A stretch of 64,000 nucleotides of DNA from Citricoccus alkalitolerans (GTDB taxonomy: Bacteria > Actinomycetota > Actinomycetes > Actinomycetales > Micrococcaceae). Below the pieces are notes generated by a model. The model did no database searches. It was given only the letters and a program-made list of their open reading frames with translations, and was not told where the DNA came from. Below are positions 41,356 through 50,645 of the stretch, one piece after another (the first letter of the stretch is position 1; each line of letters begins with the position of its first letter). The DNA lies in assembly GCF_039528175.1 (NCBI RefSeq), contig NZ_BAAALH010000002.1, positions 1,922,001-1,986,000 on the forward strand, read 5' to 3'. The position numbers and the translations under genes are program-made.

Positions 41356-43986
41356 GTGCGCATCCCGCTGTCATGGCTACGTGAATATGTCCCGGTCCCG
41401 GCGGACGCCACCGCCGAGGACGTCATGGCCGACCTCGTGAGGATCGGCTTCGAGGAGGAGGACGTCCACCGTCCGTTGAACGAGCTCTCCGGCCCCCTCG
41501 TGGTCGGCCAGGTCCTGGAGATGGTTCCAGAGCCGCAGAAGAACGGCAAGACCATCAACTGGTGCCAGGTCCGCGTGGTGCCCGAGGGCCAGGACCAGAC
41601 CCTGATCGGCGAGGGCATCGACCCCTCTGGCGTGCAGGGCATCGTCTGCGGCGCCCACAACTTCCAGGTAGGGGACAAGGTCGTCGTCACCCTGCCCGGC
41701 GCCGTGCTCCCCGGTGACTTCCGCATCACCCCGCGCCAGACCTATGGTCATCTCTCCGCCGGGATGATCGCCTCGGCGCGCGAGCTCGGCTTGGGGGAGG
41801 ATCACGATGGCATCATCGTGCTGTCCTCACTCGGCTTCTCGCCCGAGAACGGCAACGACCCTGAGCCCGGCACGGACGTGTACGACCTCCTGCACCTGCG
41901 GGACGAGGCCGCCGAGATCAACGTGACCGCGGACCGCAGCTACGCCTTCTCCATCCGTGGCGTGGGCCGTGAGTACGCGCACGCCACCGGGCTTCCCTTC
42001 ACCGACCCGGCTTCCCTGGTCACGGCTCCCGAGCCGGACGGCCAGGGCCACCCCGTGCGCCTGGAGGACGAGCGCCCCATCTACGGCGTCCCCGGTTGCG
42101 ACCGCTTCGTGACCCGCACCGTCACCGGCATCGACCCGAGCCGTCCCACCCCGCCGTGGATGGCCCAGCGCCTGCGTCTGGCCGGCATGCGGTCCATCTC
42201 CCTGGCCGTGGACATCTCCAACTACGTGATGTGGGAACTCGGGCAGCCGCTGCACTTCTATGACGCGGCCAAACTGCAGGGCCCGATCGTGGTCCGCCGC
42301 GCCACCGAGGGGGAGACGCTGACCACCCTGGACGGCAAGTCGCGGACGCTCTCCGCCGAAGACCTGCTCATCACCGACGACCGCGGGCCGATCGGCCTGG
42401 CCGGCGTGATGGGTGGCGGCGAGACCGAGGTGTCCGAGTCCACCACCACGATCGTCATCGAGTCCGCGCACTTCGACCCCGTGTCCATGGGCCGCACCCG
42501 TCGCCGCCACCGCCTGCCTTCCGAGGCCTCCAAGCGCAACGAGCGCGGCGTGGACTGGGAGATCGCGGACGAGGCAGCCGAACGGGCCGCCCAGCTGCTG
42601 GTCCAGCTGGCCGGCGGCATCGCTGATGCAGGAATCACCGACGTGGGCACCCGCCCGGAGCCGAACGTCATCGAGCTGCCGGCCTCCTACCCGGTGGCCC
42701 GCATGGGCATCGAGTACACCGAGGACCAGATCGAGACGACCCTGAAGGACCTGGGCGCCTCGGTCGAGCGCGGCAGGGCAACGGATTCGGGAGTTCCCGA
42801 CGCCGGCGCGGCCGGGCCGGTCTTCACTGTCACCGCCCCGACCTGGCGCCAGGACCTGGAGATCCGGGACGACCTGGTCGAGGAGATCGCCCGCCTGATC
42901 GGGTACGACCAGATCCCGTCCACGCTCCCGGTGGCCCCTCCGGGGCGTGGGCTGACCCGGGAACAGGCGGCCCGGCGCCGGGTGGTCCAGGGTCTGGCCG
43001 ACGCCGGACTGACCGAGGTGCTGGCCTACCCCTTCGTGTCCGAATCGCAGAACCGCTTCTTCGGCTCCGCCACCGAGGACGAGGGTGCCGCACAGAAGAT
43101 GGTGCACCTGGCCAACCCGATCTCCGCCGAGTTCGGGTACCTGCGCACCTCCCTGTTGCCTGGGCTGCTGGACATCGCCCGCCGCAACCACTCCCGCGGT
43201 TTCCGGGACGTGGCCCTCTACGAGTCCGGGTTGGTCTTCCTGCCCGGTGAGCAGTTGGGCTCGGCCACGATCCCGCCGCTGGGCGCCCGCCCCGCGGACG
43301 AGGTGTTGGCGGACCTGGAGGCCGGTATCCCGGACCAGCCGCGGCACTTGGCCGCAGTGCTCACGGGGAACGACTCCGCGCCGGGTGCCGGCCACCAGCC
43401 CCGCACATACGACTGGCAGGACGCCATCGGTGCCGCCCTGGACGCCGCGGCGATCCTCGGCGTGGACCTGCAGGTCGCCCAGGGGTCCCACCAGGCCTTC
43501 CATCCGGGCCGTACGGCCGAGCTGCGGTGGGCTGGTTCTGCCGGTTCCCCGGGTACAGGCGGCACCGTCATCGGCGTGGCCGGAGAACTGCTGCCGTCCT
43601 GGCTGGAGGACGCCGACCTGCCCGCCCGCACCGTGGCCATGGAACTCGACCTGGACGCCCTGATCGCCGCAGCGGCCGACGTGGTGGTGGCCCGGCCGAT
43701 GTCCACCTTCCCGCTCACGAGCCAGGACGTGGCCCTCGTGGTCGCGGACGATGTGGTGGCGGGAGAGGTCCTGGAGACCCTGCGTGAGGGGGCGGGGGAC
43801 CTGCTTGAGGATGTCAGCCTCTTCGACGTCTACTCCGGGCAGGGTGTGGAGGACGGCCACCAGTCGCTCGCCTTCTCGCTGCGCTTCCGTGCTCGGGACC
43901 GGACCCTGACCGCGGACGAGGCCTCCGCGGCCCGTGCGGCCGCCACCGAACTGGCTGCCCGACGTCACGGAGCCGTCCAGCGCTAG
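41356..43986 (+). CDS. pheT: Phenylalanyl-tRNA synthetase beta subunit
   Basis: An 876-aa protein starting at GTG 41356 (MRIPLSWLREYVPVP). Domains in order: N-terminal B1 and tRNA-binding OB fold (VGQVLEMVPEPQKNGKTINWCQV), B3/B4 editing domain (CDRFVTRTVTGIDPSRPTPP, SASKR-like LPSEASKRNERGVD), B5 (VARMGIEYTEDQIETTLKDL), catalytic-like core, and the C-terminal anticodon-binding ferredoxin domain (MSTFPLTSQDVALVV ... SLAFSLRFRARDRTLT). Forms the alpha2beta2 enzyme with PheS. Confidence 0.97.
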   Translation: MRIPLSWLREYVPVPADATAEDVMADLVRIGFEEEDVHRPLNELSGPLVVGQVLEMVPEPQKNGKTINWCQVRVVPEGQDQTLIGEGIDPSGVQGIVCGAHNFQVGDKVVVTLPGAVLPGDFRITPRQTYGHLSAGMIASARELGLGEDHDGIIVLSSLGFSPENGNDPEPGTDVYDLLHLRDEAAEINVTADRSYAFSIRGVGREYAHATGLPFTDPASLVTAPEPDGQGHPVRLEDERPIYGVPGCDRFVTRTVTGIDPSRPTPPWMAQRLRLAGMRSISLAVDISNYVMWELGQPLHFYDAAKLQGPIVVRRATEGETLTTLDGKSRTLSAEDLLITDDRGPIGLAGVMGGGETEVSESTTTIVIESAHFDPVSMGRTRRRHRLPSEASKRNERGVDWEIADEAAERAAQLLVQLAGGIADAGITDVGTRPEPNVIELPASYPVARMGIEYTEDQIETTLKDLGASVERGRATDSGVPDAGAAGPVFTVTAPTWRQDLEIRDDLVEEIARLIGYDQIPSTLPVAPPGRGLTREQAARRRVVQGLADAGLTEVLAYPFVSESQNRFFGSATEDEGAAQKMVHLANPISAEFGYLRTSLLPGLLDIARRNHSRGFRDVALYESGLVFLPGEQLGSATIPPLGARPADEVLADLEAGIPDQPRHLAAVLTGNDSAPGAGHQPRTYDWQDAIGAALDAAAILGVDLQVAQGSHQAFHPGRTAELRWAGSAGSPGTGGTVIGVAGELLPSWLEDADLPARTVAMELDLDALIAAAADVVVARPMSTFPLTSQDVALVVADDVVAGEVLETLREGAGDLLEDVSLFDVYSGQGVEDGHQSLAFSLRFRARDRTLTADEASAARAAATELAARRHGAVQR

Positions 43987-44075
43987 CGTGTACTCGACCA
44001 CGAGGTCGGGGACACCGCCGGCAGATCCGGCAGAGCAAGCCGGGAACCCAGCTGACCCGAGGAGGAGAAGGGGCC

Positions 44076-44816
44076 ATGGGCACAGGTGACGGGCAGGCAT
44101 CCGGCCCGGGATGGCACGTGGTGGTCACCGGTCCCCGGACTGGTGACCAGCGCCGTGAGGCCCTCGACTTCCTCGCCGTGTCCTTGGGGCATCGGCCGGG
44201 GACCTTCGAGGTCACCCACCGTTGCGCCCAGTGCGGTTCCGAGAACCACGGCCGGCCGGAGCTGCGTCACAGCCGGTTGGCCCGGCACCGGCGGGGTCCG
44301 GACGCCCTCACAACGGGGGGACTGGCAGCGCCACTGCCGGCCGTGAGCTTCAGCCGGGCTGGTGGGTGGCTCGCCACCGCCTGGCTCGGGGTGCCGGACA
44401 CAGTGGCGGGCTGGCGGATCGGGGTCGACCTCGAACAGGCTGGGTCCGCGGCCTTCGCCGAGCCCGCCGAACTGGCCGGCGTCGGCTTCTCTGCGGAGGA
44501 GGAGTGGCTGGTCGGTGCCCTGGACGACCATGTGCGCCCGGGAATCCGCGGCCTGCTGTGGTGTGCCAAGGAGGCCCTCGCCAAGGCTCGGGGCACCGGC
44601 TTCACCGGTGACCCGGCAGATGTGGCCGTCACGGTGCCCGGGACTCTGGACCTGACGGTGCCGGACCGGCCAGGGTCTGTCATCGTTCCGGATCGCGATT
44701 GGCCAGGAGGCCATGCCCCCGATCACCTGCTCGGCGCCGTCGTGCTCCTGCCGCCAGCCGGGCACCGGCCTCCGGCGGAGACGGGTTCCGAAGGAACGCC
44801 CGCCGCGTCAGCGTGA
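44076..44816 (+). CDS. 4'-phosphopantetheinyl transferase superfamily protein
   Basis: A 246-aa protein. Sfp-type signatures are IGVDLEQAG (near residue 112) and LLWCAKEALAKARGTGF (near 165), which bind Mg2+ and CoA. It transfers phosphopantetheine from CoA to a carrier-protein serine. GAGGAGGAGAAGG lies just before the ATG. It converges with the M1 peptidase gene, overlapping by 9 bp, and the Pls-like synthetase with a carrier domain is the next gene, so that carrier is the likely substrate. Confidence 0.88.
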   Translation: MGTGDGQASGPGWHVVVTGPRTGDQRREALDFLAVSLGHRPGTFEVTHRCAQCGSENHGRPELRHSRLARHRRGPDALTTGGLAAPLPAVSFSRAGGWLATAWLGVPDTVAGWRIGVDLEQAGSAAFAEPAELAGVGFSAEEEWLVGALDDHVRPGIRGLLWCAKEALAKARGTGFTGDPADVAVTVPGTLDLTVPDRPGSVIVPDRDWPGGHAPDHLLGAVVLLPPAGHRPPAETGSEGTPAASA

Positions 44817-46301
44817 CGCAGGGAAGGCCGGCAGCCCGGGCTCGCACAGCCAGGGGCGCAAGACCGTGCGTGCATGGCCGGCCGGGTGACCGGCTGCCTC
44901 GGCATGGCGGTCGGCATGGTCCAGGAACATCCCTGTGTCCACGGAGGCGTGCCGGTGCTCGGCCACCCAGGAGCGGATCAGGTCGGTGAACACCTCGTCG
45001 CCGAGGGCCCGGTCGAGGGCGAACAGGGTCAGAGCTCCGCGCTTGTAGATGCGGTCGTCGAACATCAGCGCAGGCCCCGGGTCCGCCACCACCAGGTCCT
45101 GCGCCTTCAGAGCCAGACCTTGCCAGGCTGTGCGGGCCAGCGAAGCCAGCGTGCCGTGCCCGGATTCCGCGCCCCACAGCCACTCGCTGTAGCAGGCGAA
45201 TCCCTCGTGCAGCCAGATGTCCTTCCACTGGCGCAGGGTCAGCGCATTGCCGAACCACTGATGCGCCAGTTCGTGGGCCACCAGCCGCTCGGCGGCCCAG
45301 GAGCCCGTCAGGTGGTTGGCCCCGAAGATGGACAGGGACGCCGCCTCCAGCGGAATCTCCAGGTCATCGTCCGTCACCACGGCCGTGTACCGGTCGAAGG
45401 GGTAGGGACCGAAATGCCAGCTGAAGCACGCCATCATCTCGGTCTGCCGTCCGAGGACCTCCTGCGCGCGGGCCTGCAGTGCCGGGGAGACGGCGAGGAA
45501 GACCGGAGCCGATTCTCGTTCAGACGCCGGTTCGGACATCTGACCGGGCGTCCGGCCGGCAGTCTGAGCAGACGTCTGGTTGGAGCTCCGGCCCGGTGCT
45601 CCGCCGGCGCCCTGGCGGGGGACAACGGCGTCCGTGGCACGGTGGCGTCCGGTGGGGTGCTCTGGCACGGCCACCAGCTGGTACCGGCCGATCTGCAGGG
45701 TCACAAGGTAGCTGGGAGCCGGGTCACGCAGTTCCCAGGTCCACTCCTCGCGCGAAGAACGGCGCCGGTGCCCGGTGGGCAGCCCGTTGCAGACCGGCAG
45801 ATAACCGGCGTCCGTGGCTACGGTGAAGTGGTAGGTGGACTTCACCGAGGGGTGGTCCACGCAGGGGAACCAGGTGGCGGCGCCGTTGGGCTGGCCGGCC
45901 ACGAGCACCCCGTCGGTCAGTTCCTCCCAGCCGATCTCGCCCCAGGGCCCCGTCAGCATCGTCGGGACGCCGGCGTAGGAGACCTCGAGCGCGAGTGGCG
46001 CGCCGGCGTCGAGGGGGGCGGCCAGGTCGATGACCAGCCGGCCCTTCCGCGTTGCGGTCTTGGCCACCTTGACGGTGCGGCCCTGCGAGGCTGCGGTGAC
46101 CTTGCTGACCGAGAGCTCGTGCAGATCCAGTTCGATCCGCTTCGCCGGCCGCAGGACGGTTCCCTCGAGGCGGGCCCGTCCGGCGATCCGGTTGGCCGCC
46201 AGCTTGACCTCCAGCTGCAGTTCGTAGTGGCCCACCGTGAAATCCGGGGTTCCCGATCCTGGGATGTAGGGATCGGGCAGGACCGGGGTTTCCTCACTCA
46301 C
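44808..46301 (-). CDS. M1-family metallopeptidase
   Basis: A 497-aa gluzincin. Zinc motif HELAH (343-347) in VAHELAHQWFGNAL and third ligand Glu366 (HEGFACYSEWLW). The usual GxMEN exopeptidase motif is replaced by LEAASLSIFG around 319-327. Residues 229-265 form a polar Ser/Gln/Thr-rich insertion. No signal peptide, so probably cytoplasmic. Its start overlaps the stop of the Pls-like synthetase (ATGA, 46298-46301), a sign of joint translation; it may process or degrade that product, but this is inference. Confidence 0.9.
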   Translation of the reverse strand: MSEETPVLPDPYIPGSGTPDFTVGHYELQLEVKLAANRIAGRARLEGTVLRPAKRIELDLHELSVSKVTAASQGRTVKVAKTATRKGRLVIDLAAPLDAGAPLALEVSYAGVPTMLTGPWGEIGWEELTDGVLVAGQPNGAATWFPCVDHPSVKSTYHFTVATDAGYLPVCNGLPTGHRRRSSREEWTWELRDPAPSYLVTLQIGRYQLVAVPEHPTGRHRATDAVVPRQGAGGAPGRSSNQTSAQTAGRTPGQMSEPASERESAPVFLAVSPALQARAQEVLGRQTEMMACFSWHFGPYPFDRYTAVVTDDDLEIPLEAASLSIFGANHLTGSWAAERLVAHELAHQWFGNALTLRQWKDIWLHEGFACYSEWLWGAESGHGTLASLARTAWQGLALKAQDLVVADPGPALMFDDRIYKRGALTLFALDRALGDEVFTDLIRSWVAEHRHASVDTGMFLDHADRHAEAAGHPAGHARTVLRPWLCEPGLPAFPASR

Positions 46302-49300
46302 GGGTGGCTGTGCTCCTCGGGTTCATCGGCGGTGTTGACGGTCTTCGTGGCCTGCTCGGCGGCGTCCCGGTTGGCGGCCCTCACGGCTGCCCGGCCGGCC
46401 TTCTCCTCGAGCCGTTCCAGTCTAGTGATCGCCGCAGCGCGGCCCTTGACCTTGGGTCCCTTCCACGGCGCCACCGGGTTGCCGGTCCACCATGAGTGGC
46501 CCGGGACGATCTCCCCTCGCATGATGAGCGATCCGGCGCCGACCGTGCCGCCGTCGTCGATGGAGGCTGCCGGCAGGATCACGGAGTTCGGACCGAGGGT
46601 CGAGCCCGCGCCCAGCGTCACGGTGTCCAGGGACATGACGCGGTCATGGAACAGGTGGGTCTGGACCACGCAGCCCCTGTTCACGGTCGAGGAGTCGCCC
46701 AGGGTCACCAGGTCCGCCTCGGGCAGCCAGTAGGACTCGCACCACACACCGTGGCCGATCCGGGCGCCGAGCGCACGCAGCCACCAGACGAGAGAGGGGG
46801 TGCCGGACGCGATCCGCCCGAACCAGGGGGCGGAGACCACCTCGATGAAGTTGTCCACCACCTCGTTGCGCCAGATGAAGGAGCTCCACAGGGGATGCTC
46901 GCCGGTTCTGATCCGACCGACCAGGACCGTCTTGGCCAGCACGGAGCAGCCTGCGGCCAGGGCGCCGGCCAGCATCAGCACCACGCCGCCGAGCATGGCG
47001 GCGAGCCACCAGCCGCCTGGCCCGGCCCCGGTCGCAGCGCCGCCGCCCAGCTGTGCGAGCCCGTCGAGGGCGATCACCACGGCCACGGCGATGACCACGG
47101 AGCACCAGACTGCCAACAGGCGCAGGGACTCCCAGGCGCTGCGCACCACCTTGAGCCTCGCCGGCGGAGCGTAGGTCAGGGCGTCGTCACCCTCGACCTC
47201 CGTGCGGCGAAGACGCACTGGTGGGGACCCCAGCCAGGAGGAACCGGACTTGGTCTTCTTCGGGGTGGCGGACAGGACCGCCACGAGGGAGTTCTTGGAG
47301 AGCTTGCGTCCGGCGGCGACCATGCCGGAGTTGCCCACGAAGGACCTCTTGCCGACCTTCGCCTGCCCCACGTGCATCCAGCCGCGCTGCAACTCGTAGG
47401 AGCCGATCATCGTGTCGTCGGCGAGGAACGCGCCGTCGCCGATCTGGGTCAGTGCCGGCTGGAGGATGACCGTGGAAGCCTCCACGTTGGTGCCGACCTC
47501 CGCCCCGAGCCACCGCAACCAGACCGGGGTGAAGCGGGAGGCGTACAACGGGAACAGCAGATCACGCGCCGTGTCCAGCACCCGCTCCGTGGCCCACAGC
47601 TGCCAGCCGATGCGGGAACGAACGGCGTGGTAGCCCTCCGTCACCCCGAGGGACAGCAGGCGCACGGAGACCACGGTGAAGAGCATGTTCGCCCCGAACC
47701 ACACCGCGGCGATCAGCGGGGTGGCCGCCAGCAGTCGCCACGCGGAACCGAAGACGGTCTCGGGTGCGGTGGGCGATCCGGGCTCGCCGGACTGGCCGAC
47801 CTGCGGGGCGTCCGGCCACCAGATCAGGGACCACAGGCCCACTAGGGCCGCTGCCAGCGCCGCGGCCGCGGGCAGCAGGGCCAGGACGCCGGAGCCGATG
47901 GTGGACAACACGAGCCACCCTGTGGCGCGCGGCGGGTCGATGTTGGGGCCGTCGTACCGGGCCTTGCCGAGCCGCTGTGCGGGCGAGCCGGCGTACTCGA
48001 GGCCGTCCTTGGCCTTGCCGATCACCGTGGACCCGGGCTGGACCACGGTGCCGGTGCCGACCGCGGCACCGGGCATCAGGGTTGATCGGGTGCCGACCAC
48101 GGCGTCCTGACCGACGGTGACGGCACCGATGTGGACCACGTCTCCGTCGATCCAATAGCCGGACAGATCCACCTCGGGTTCGATCGAGCTGCCCGTGCCG
48201 AGGTCGAGGAGGCCGGTGACCGGGGGGACCGAGTGCAGGTCCACGTTCCGGCCGATGGTGGCCCCGAGCAGGCGGGCATAGGTGGGGACCCACAGGGCAC
48301 CGCCCAGGGAGACCGGGTCCACGAGGTCGGAGATGTGCTGCGCCAGCCACAGCCGCAGATGGACCTTGCCGGACCGCGGATAGGAGCCTGGCTGGATTCC
48401 ACGCAGCAGCAACCGGGCCGTCACCACAGAGAGGGCCATGCGGCCCGGCGGGGACACGAACACGAGCCAGCCGGCCAGTACCCACCACCAGGAGACGGTC
48501 GGGGCGCCGGGCAGGACACCCCAGGCCGCGGCCAGGTTGGCGCCGGCGGCCAGGTAGACGACCCAGCGCATGGCCACGAGGATGACCAGGGGGATGCCCA
48601 TCAGCGTCTGGAACACCTGGGCCCGGCGGGCGGTGCGGACTACCGGGCGCGGTTCCACGGGCTCGGCAGGTTCCACCGGCCTGCCATCGTTGCCGGTGAC
48701 GGCCTCCAGCAGGGCTCCGGCGCGGGGGTGGGCGTAGACGTCCCGCACGGTGACGGAGGGATAGCGGGTGCGCAGCCGGGAGACGAGTTGGGCTGCGGCC
48801 AATGACCCGCCGCCGGAGGCGAAGAAATCGGTGTCCAGGTCCTCGGGGGCGGTGCCCAGCACATCCGCCCAGTGGGTCAGCACCCAGCCTCCTGGGGACT
48901 CGGGATCCACGGGGAGGTCGGTGCTCGGGCCGGAGCCGCCGTGGCCGGCGCCCGCTCCCACTTGACCCGGAAGCGGCCAGGGCAGCGCGTTGCGGTCCAC
49001 CTTGCCGGACGTCTTGGTGGGCAGGGTCTCCACCGTGACCAGGCGGGGGACCAGTGCTCCGGGCAACTCCTGCTCGAGGAGTCGGCGGAAGGCTTTCAGG
49101 TCCGGCCCGTCCTGCCCCGTCGTCGACGCCGGCACTGCCAGGTACCCGATGAGCAGTTGGGTTCCGGCCGGGGTCGTCTGGACCGCGGCGGCACCGCCGG
49201 CGACGCCCGGCAGGGCCTGGAGCGCCGCATCGATCTCTCCGAGTTCGATGCGGCGGCCGCCGAGCTTGACCTGCTCATCGGCTCGGCCCACGAACAGCAA

Positions 49301-50458
49301 TCCGTCCGGGTCCCACACCACGAGGTCCCCGGAACGGTAGGCGCGGTCCCACCCGAGGGACTCCATCGGGGCATACTTCTCGGCGTCCTTGGCCGGGTCG
49401 AGGTAGCGGGCCAGTCCCACCCCGCCGATGATGAGCTCGCCCGTCTCGCCCTCGGCGACGGGGATCCCCGTCGCCGGATCCACGATGGCCAGGTCCCAGC
49501 CGTCCAGGGGCAGACCGATCCGGACCGGCCCTTGACCGTCCATGGGAGCGGCACAGGCCACCACGGTGGCCTCGGTGGGCCCATAGGTGTTCCAGAGTTC
49601 ACGGTCGTCCTCGGCCAGGCGGGCGGCCAGATCCGGCGGGCACGCCTCACCGCCGAAGATCAGCAGGCGCACGTTCTCCAGGGCCTCCGGAGGCCACAGG
49701 GCGGCCAGCGTCGGTACGGTGGAGACCACGTTGATGGAGCGGGAGACAAGCCAGGGGCCGAGGTCCATGCCGGAGCGGACGAGAGAACGTGGGGCGGGAA
49801 CCAGACAGGCACCGTGGCGCCATGCCAGCCACATCTCCTCGCAGGAGGCATCGAATGCCACGGAGAGCCCGGCCAGGACCCGGTCGCCCGGGGCGAGAGG
49901 ATCGTCCTGGAGGAAGATCCGCGCCTCGGCGTCCACGAACGCGGCGGCGTTGCGGTGAGTGACGGCCACACCCTTGGGCGTGCCGGTGGACCCGGACGTG
50001 AAGATGATCCAGGCATCGTCCTCCGGCCCGGGCGCACGGGGACTAGGGAACGGCTTGGGACGCTTCGAGGACGTCTGCACCCGGCCCTGACCGGAGAGGA
50101 TGGCGGCGACCTTGGCCTCGGAGAACACCAACCGGGCCCTCTCGTCCGGGTCGTCCGCGTCCACCGGGACGTAGGCGGCACCGATGTACAGGGTGGCCAG
50201 GATGGAGACGTAGAGCTCCACCGTTCCGGACGGGACCCGGATGCCGATCCGGTCCCCGGCGCCGAGGCCGGCACCGTGCAGGGCTCGCCCTGTCGCTTTC
50301 ACCTCGTCCAGCAGCTCCGCATAGGACAGGACGGTCTCGCCGTCGTCCAGGGCCGGTGCCTCGGGATGCTGCTGGGCGGTGGCCTCCAGCAATTGGACCA
50401 GGGTCCGGACCGGAGGGGCCTTCTCAGCGGCGGGCAACTGTGGCGCATGGGGGGACAC
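46298..50458 (-). CDS. Pls/PosA-family membrane-bound non-ribosomal peptide synthetase
   Basis: A 1386-aa protein. Adenylation domain at about 20-520: IIFTSGSTGTPKGVAVTH (A3), LSVAFDASCEEMW (A4), NTYGPTEATV (A5), YRSGDLV (A7), KTSGKVDRNALP (A10). Carrier domain with FFASGGGSL, phosphopantetheine Ser552. Then about six membrane spans separated by three hexapeptide-repeat (left-handed beta-helix, acyltransferase-like) domains, e.g. IGRNVDLHSVPPVTGLLDLG, VGTNVEASTVILQPALTQIG and LGAGSTLGPNSVILPAASID. This A-T-membrane layout is that of epsilon-poly-lysine synthetase relatives, which make isopeptide homopolymers of basic amino acids. Substrate here unknown. GTG 50458; TAAGAT (complement of 50541-50546) is a -10 candidate. 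Confidence 0.92.
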   Translation of the reverse strand: MSPHAPQLPAAEKAPPVRTLVQLLEATAQQHPEAPALDDGETVLSYAELLDEVKATGRALHGAGLGAGDRIGIRVPSGTVELYVSILATLYIGAAYVPVDADDPDERARLVFSEAKVAAILSGQGRVQTSSKRPKPFPSPRAPGPEDDAWIIFTSGSTGTPKGVAVTHRNAAAFVDAEARIFLQDDPLAPGDRVLAGLSVAFDASCEEMWLAWRHGACLVPAPRSLVRSGMDLGPWLVSRSINVVSTVPTLAALWPPEALENVRLLIFGGEACPPDLAARLAEDDRELWNTYGPTEATVVACAAPMDGQGPVRIGLPLDGWDLAIVDPATGIPVAEGETGELIIGGVGLARYLDPAKDAEKYAPMESLGWDRAYRSGDLVVWDPDGLLFVGRADEQVKLGGRRIELGEIDAALQALPGVAGGAAAVQTTPAGTQLLIGYLAVPASTTGQDGPDLKAFRRLLEQELPGALVPRLVTVETLPTKTSGKVDRNALPWPLPGQVGAGAGHGGSGPSTDLPVDPESPGGWVLTHWADVLGTAPEDLDTDFFASGGGSLAAAQLVSRLRTRYPSVTVRDVYAHPRAGALLEAVTGNDGRPVEPAEPVEPRPVVRTARRAQVFQTLMGIPLVILVAMRWVVYLAAGANLAAAWGVLPGAPTVSWWWVLAGWLVFVSPPGRMALSVVTARLLLRGIQPGSYPRSGKVHLRLWLAQHISDLVDPVSLGGALWVPTYARLLGATIGRNVDLHSVPPVTGLLDLGTGSSIEPEVDLSGYWIDGDVVHIGAVTVGQDAVVGTRSTLMPGAAVGTGTVVQPGSTVIGKAKDGLEYAGSPAQRLGKARYDGPNIDPPRATGWLVLSTIGSGVLALLPAAAALAAALVGLWSLIWWPDAPQVGQSGEPGSPTAPETVFGSAWRLLAATPLIAAVWFGANMLFTVVSVRLLSLGVTEGYHAVRSRIGWQLWATERVLDTARDLLFPLYASRFTPVWLRWLGAEVGTNVEASTVILQPALTQIGDGAFLADDTMIGSYELQRGWMHVGQAKVGKRSFVGNSGMVAAGRKLSKNSLVAVLSATPKKTKSGSSWLGSPPVRLRRTEVEGDDALTYAPPARLKVVRSAWESLRLLAVWCSVVIAVAVVIALDGLAQLGGGAATGAGPGGWWLAAMLGGVVLMLAGALAAGCSVLAKTVLVGRIRTGEHPLWSSFIWRNEVVDNFIEVVSAPWFGRIASGTPSLVWWLRALGARIGHGVWCESYWLPEADLVTLGDSSTVNRGCVVQTHLFHDRVMSLDTVTLGAGSTLGPNSVILPAASIDDGGTVGAGSLIMRGEIVPGHSWWTGNPVAPWKGPKVKGRAAAITRLERLEEKAGRAAVRAANRDAAEQATKTVNTADEPEEHSHP

Positions 50459-50645
50459 GGCGGCGTTCGGCCTACTTCCAACTCAGGGTCAACGGGATCG
50501 AAACGGGATAAACGTGCGGATCGAAAAAAGAATGCCTGTCATCTTATCGTGATTGCTGTCCGATGGCTGAGAGATGTGGCCGCTTGGCGGACATCCGCCG
50601 TTATGCCCGGCCGCTGACCCGTCCACCGGCAGGCCACCGGCGGGC

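Noticed and set aside
41827..44100. A 757-codon open frame antisense to pheT
   Set aside because: A shadow of pheT, rich in Gly, Arg, Val and His, with no recognisable motif.
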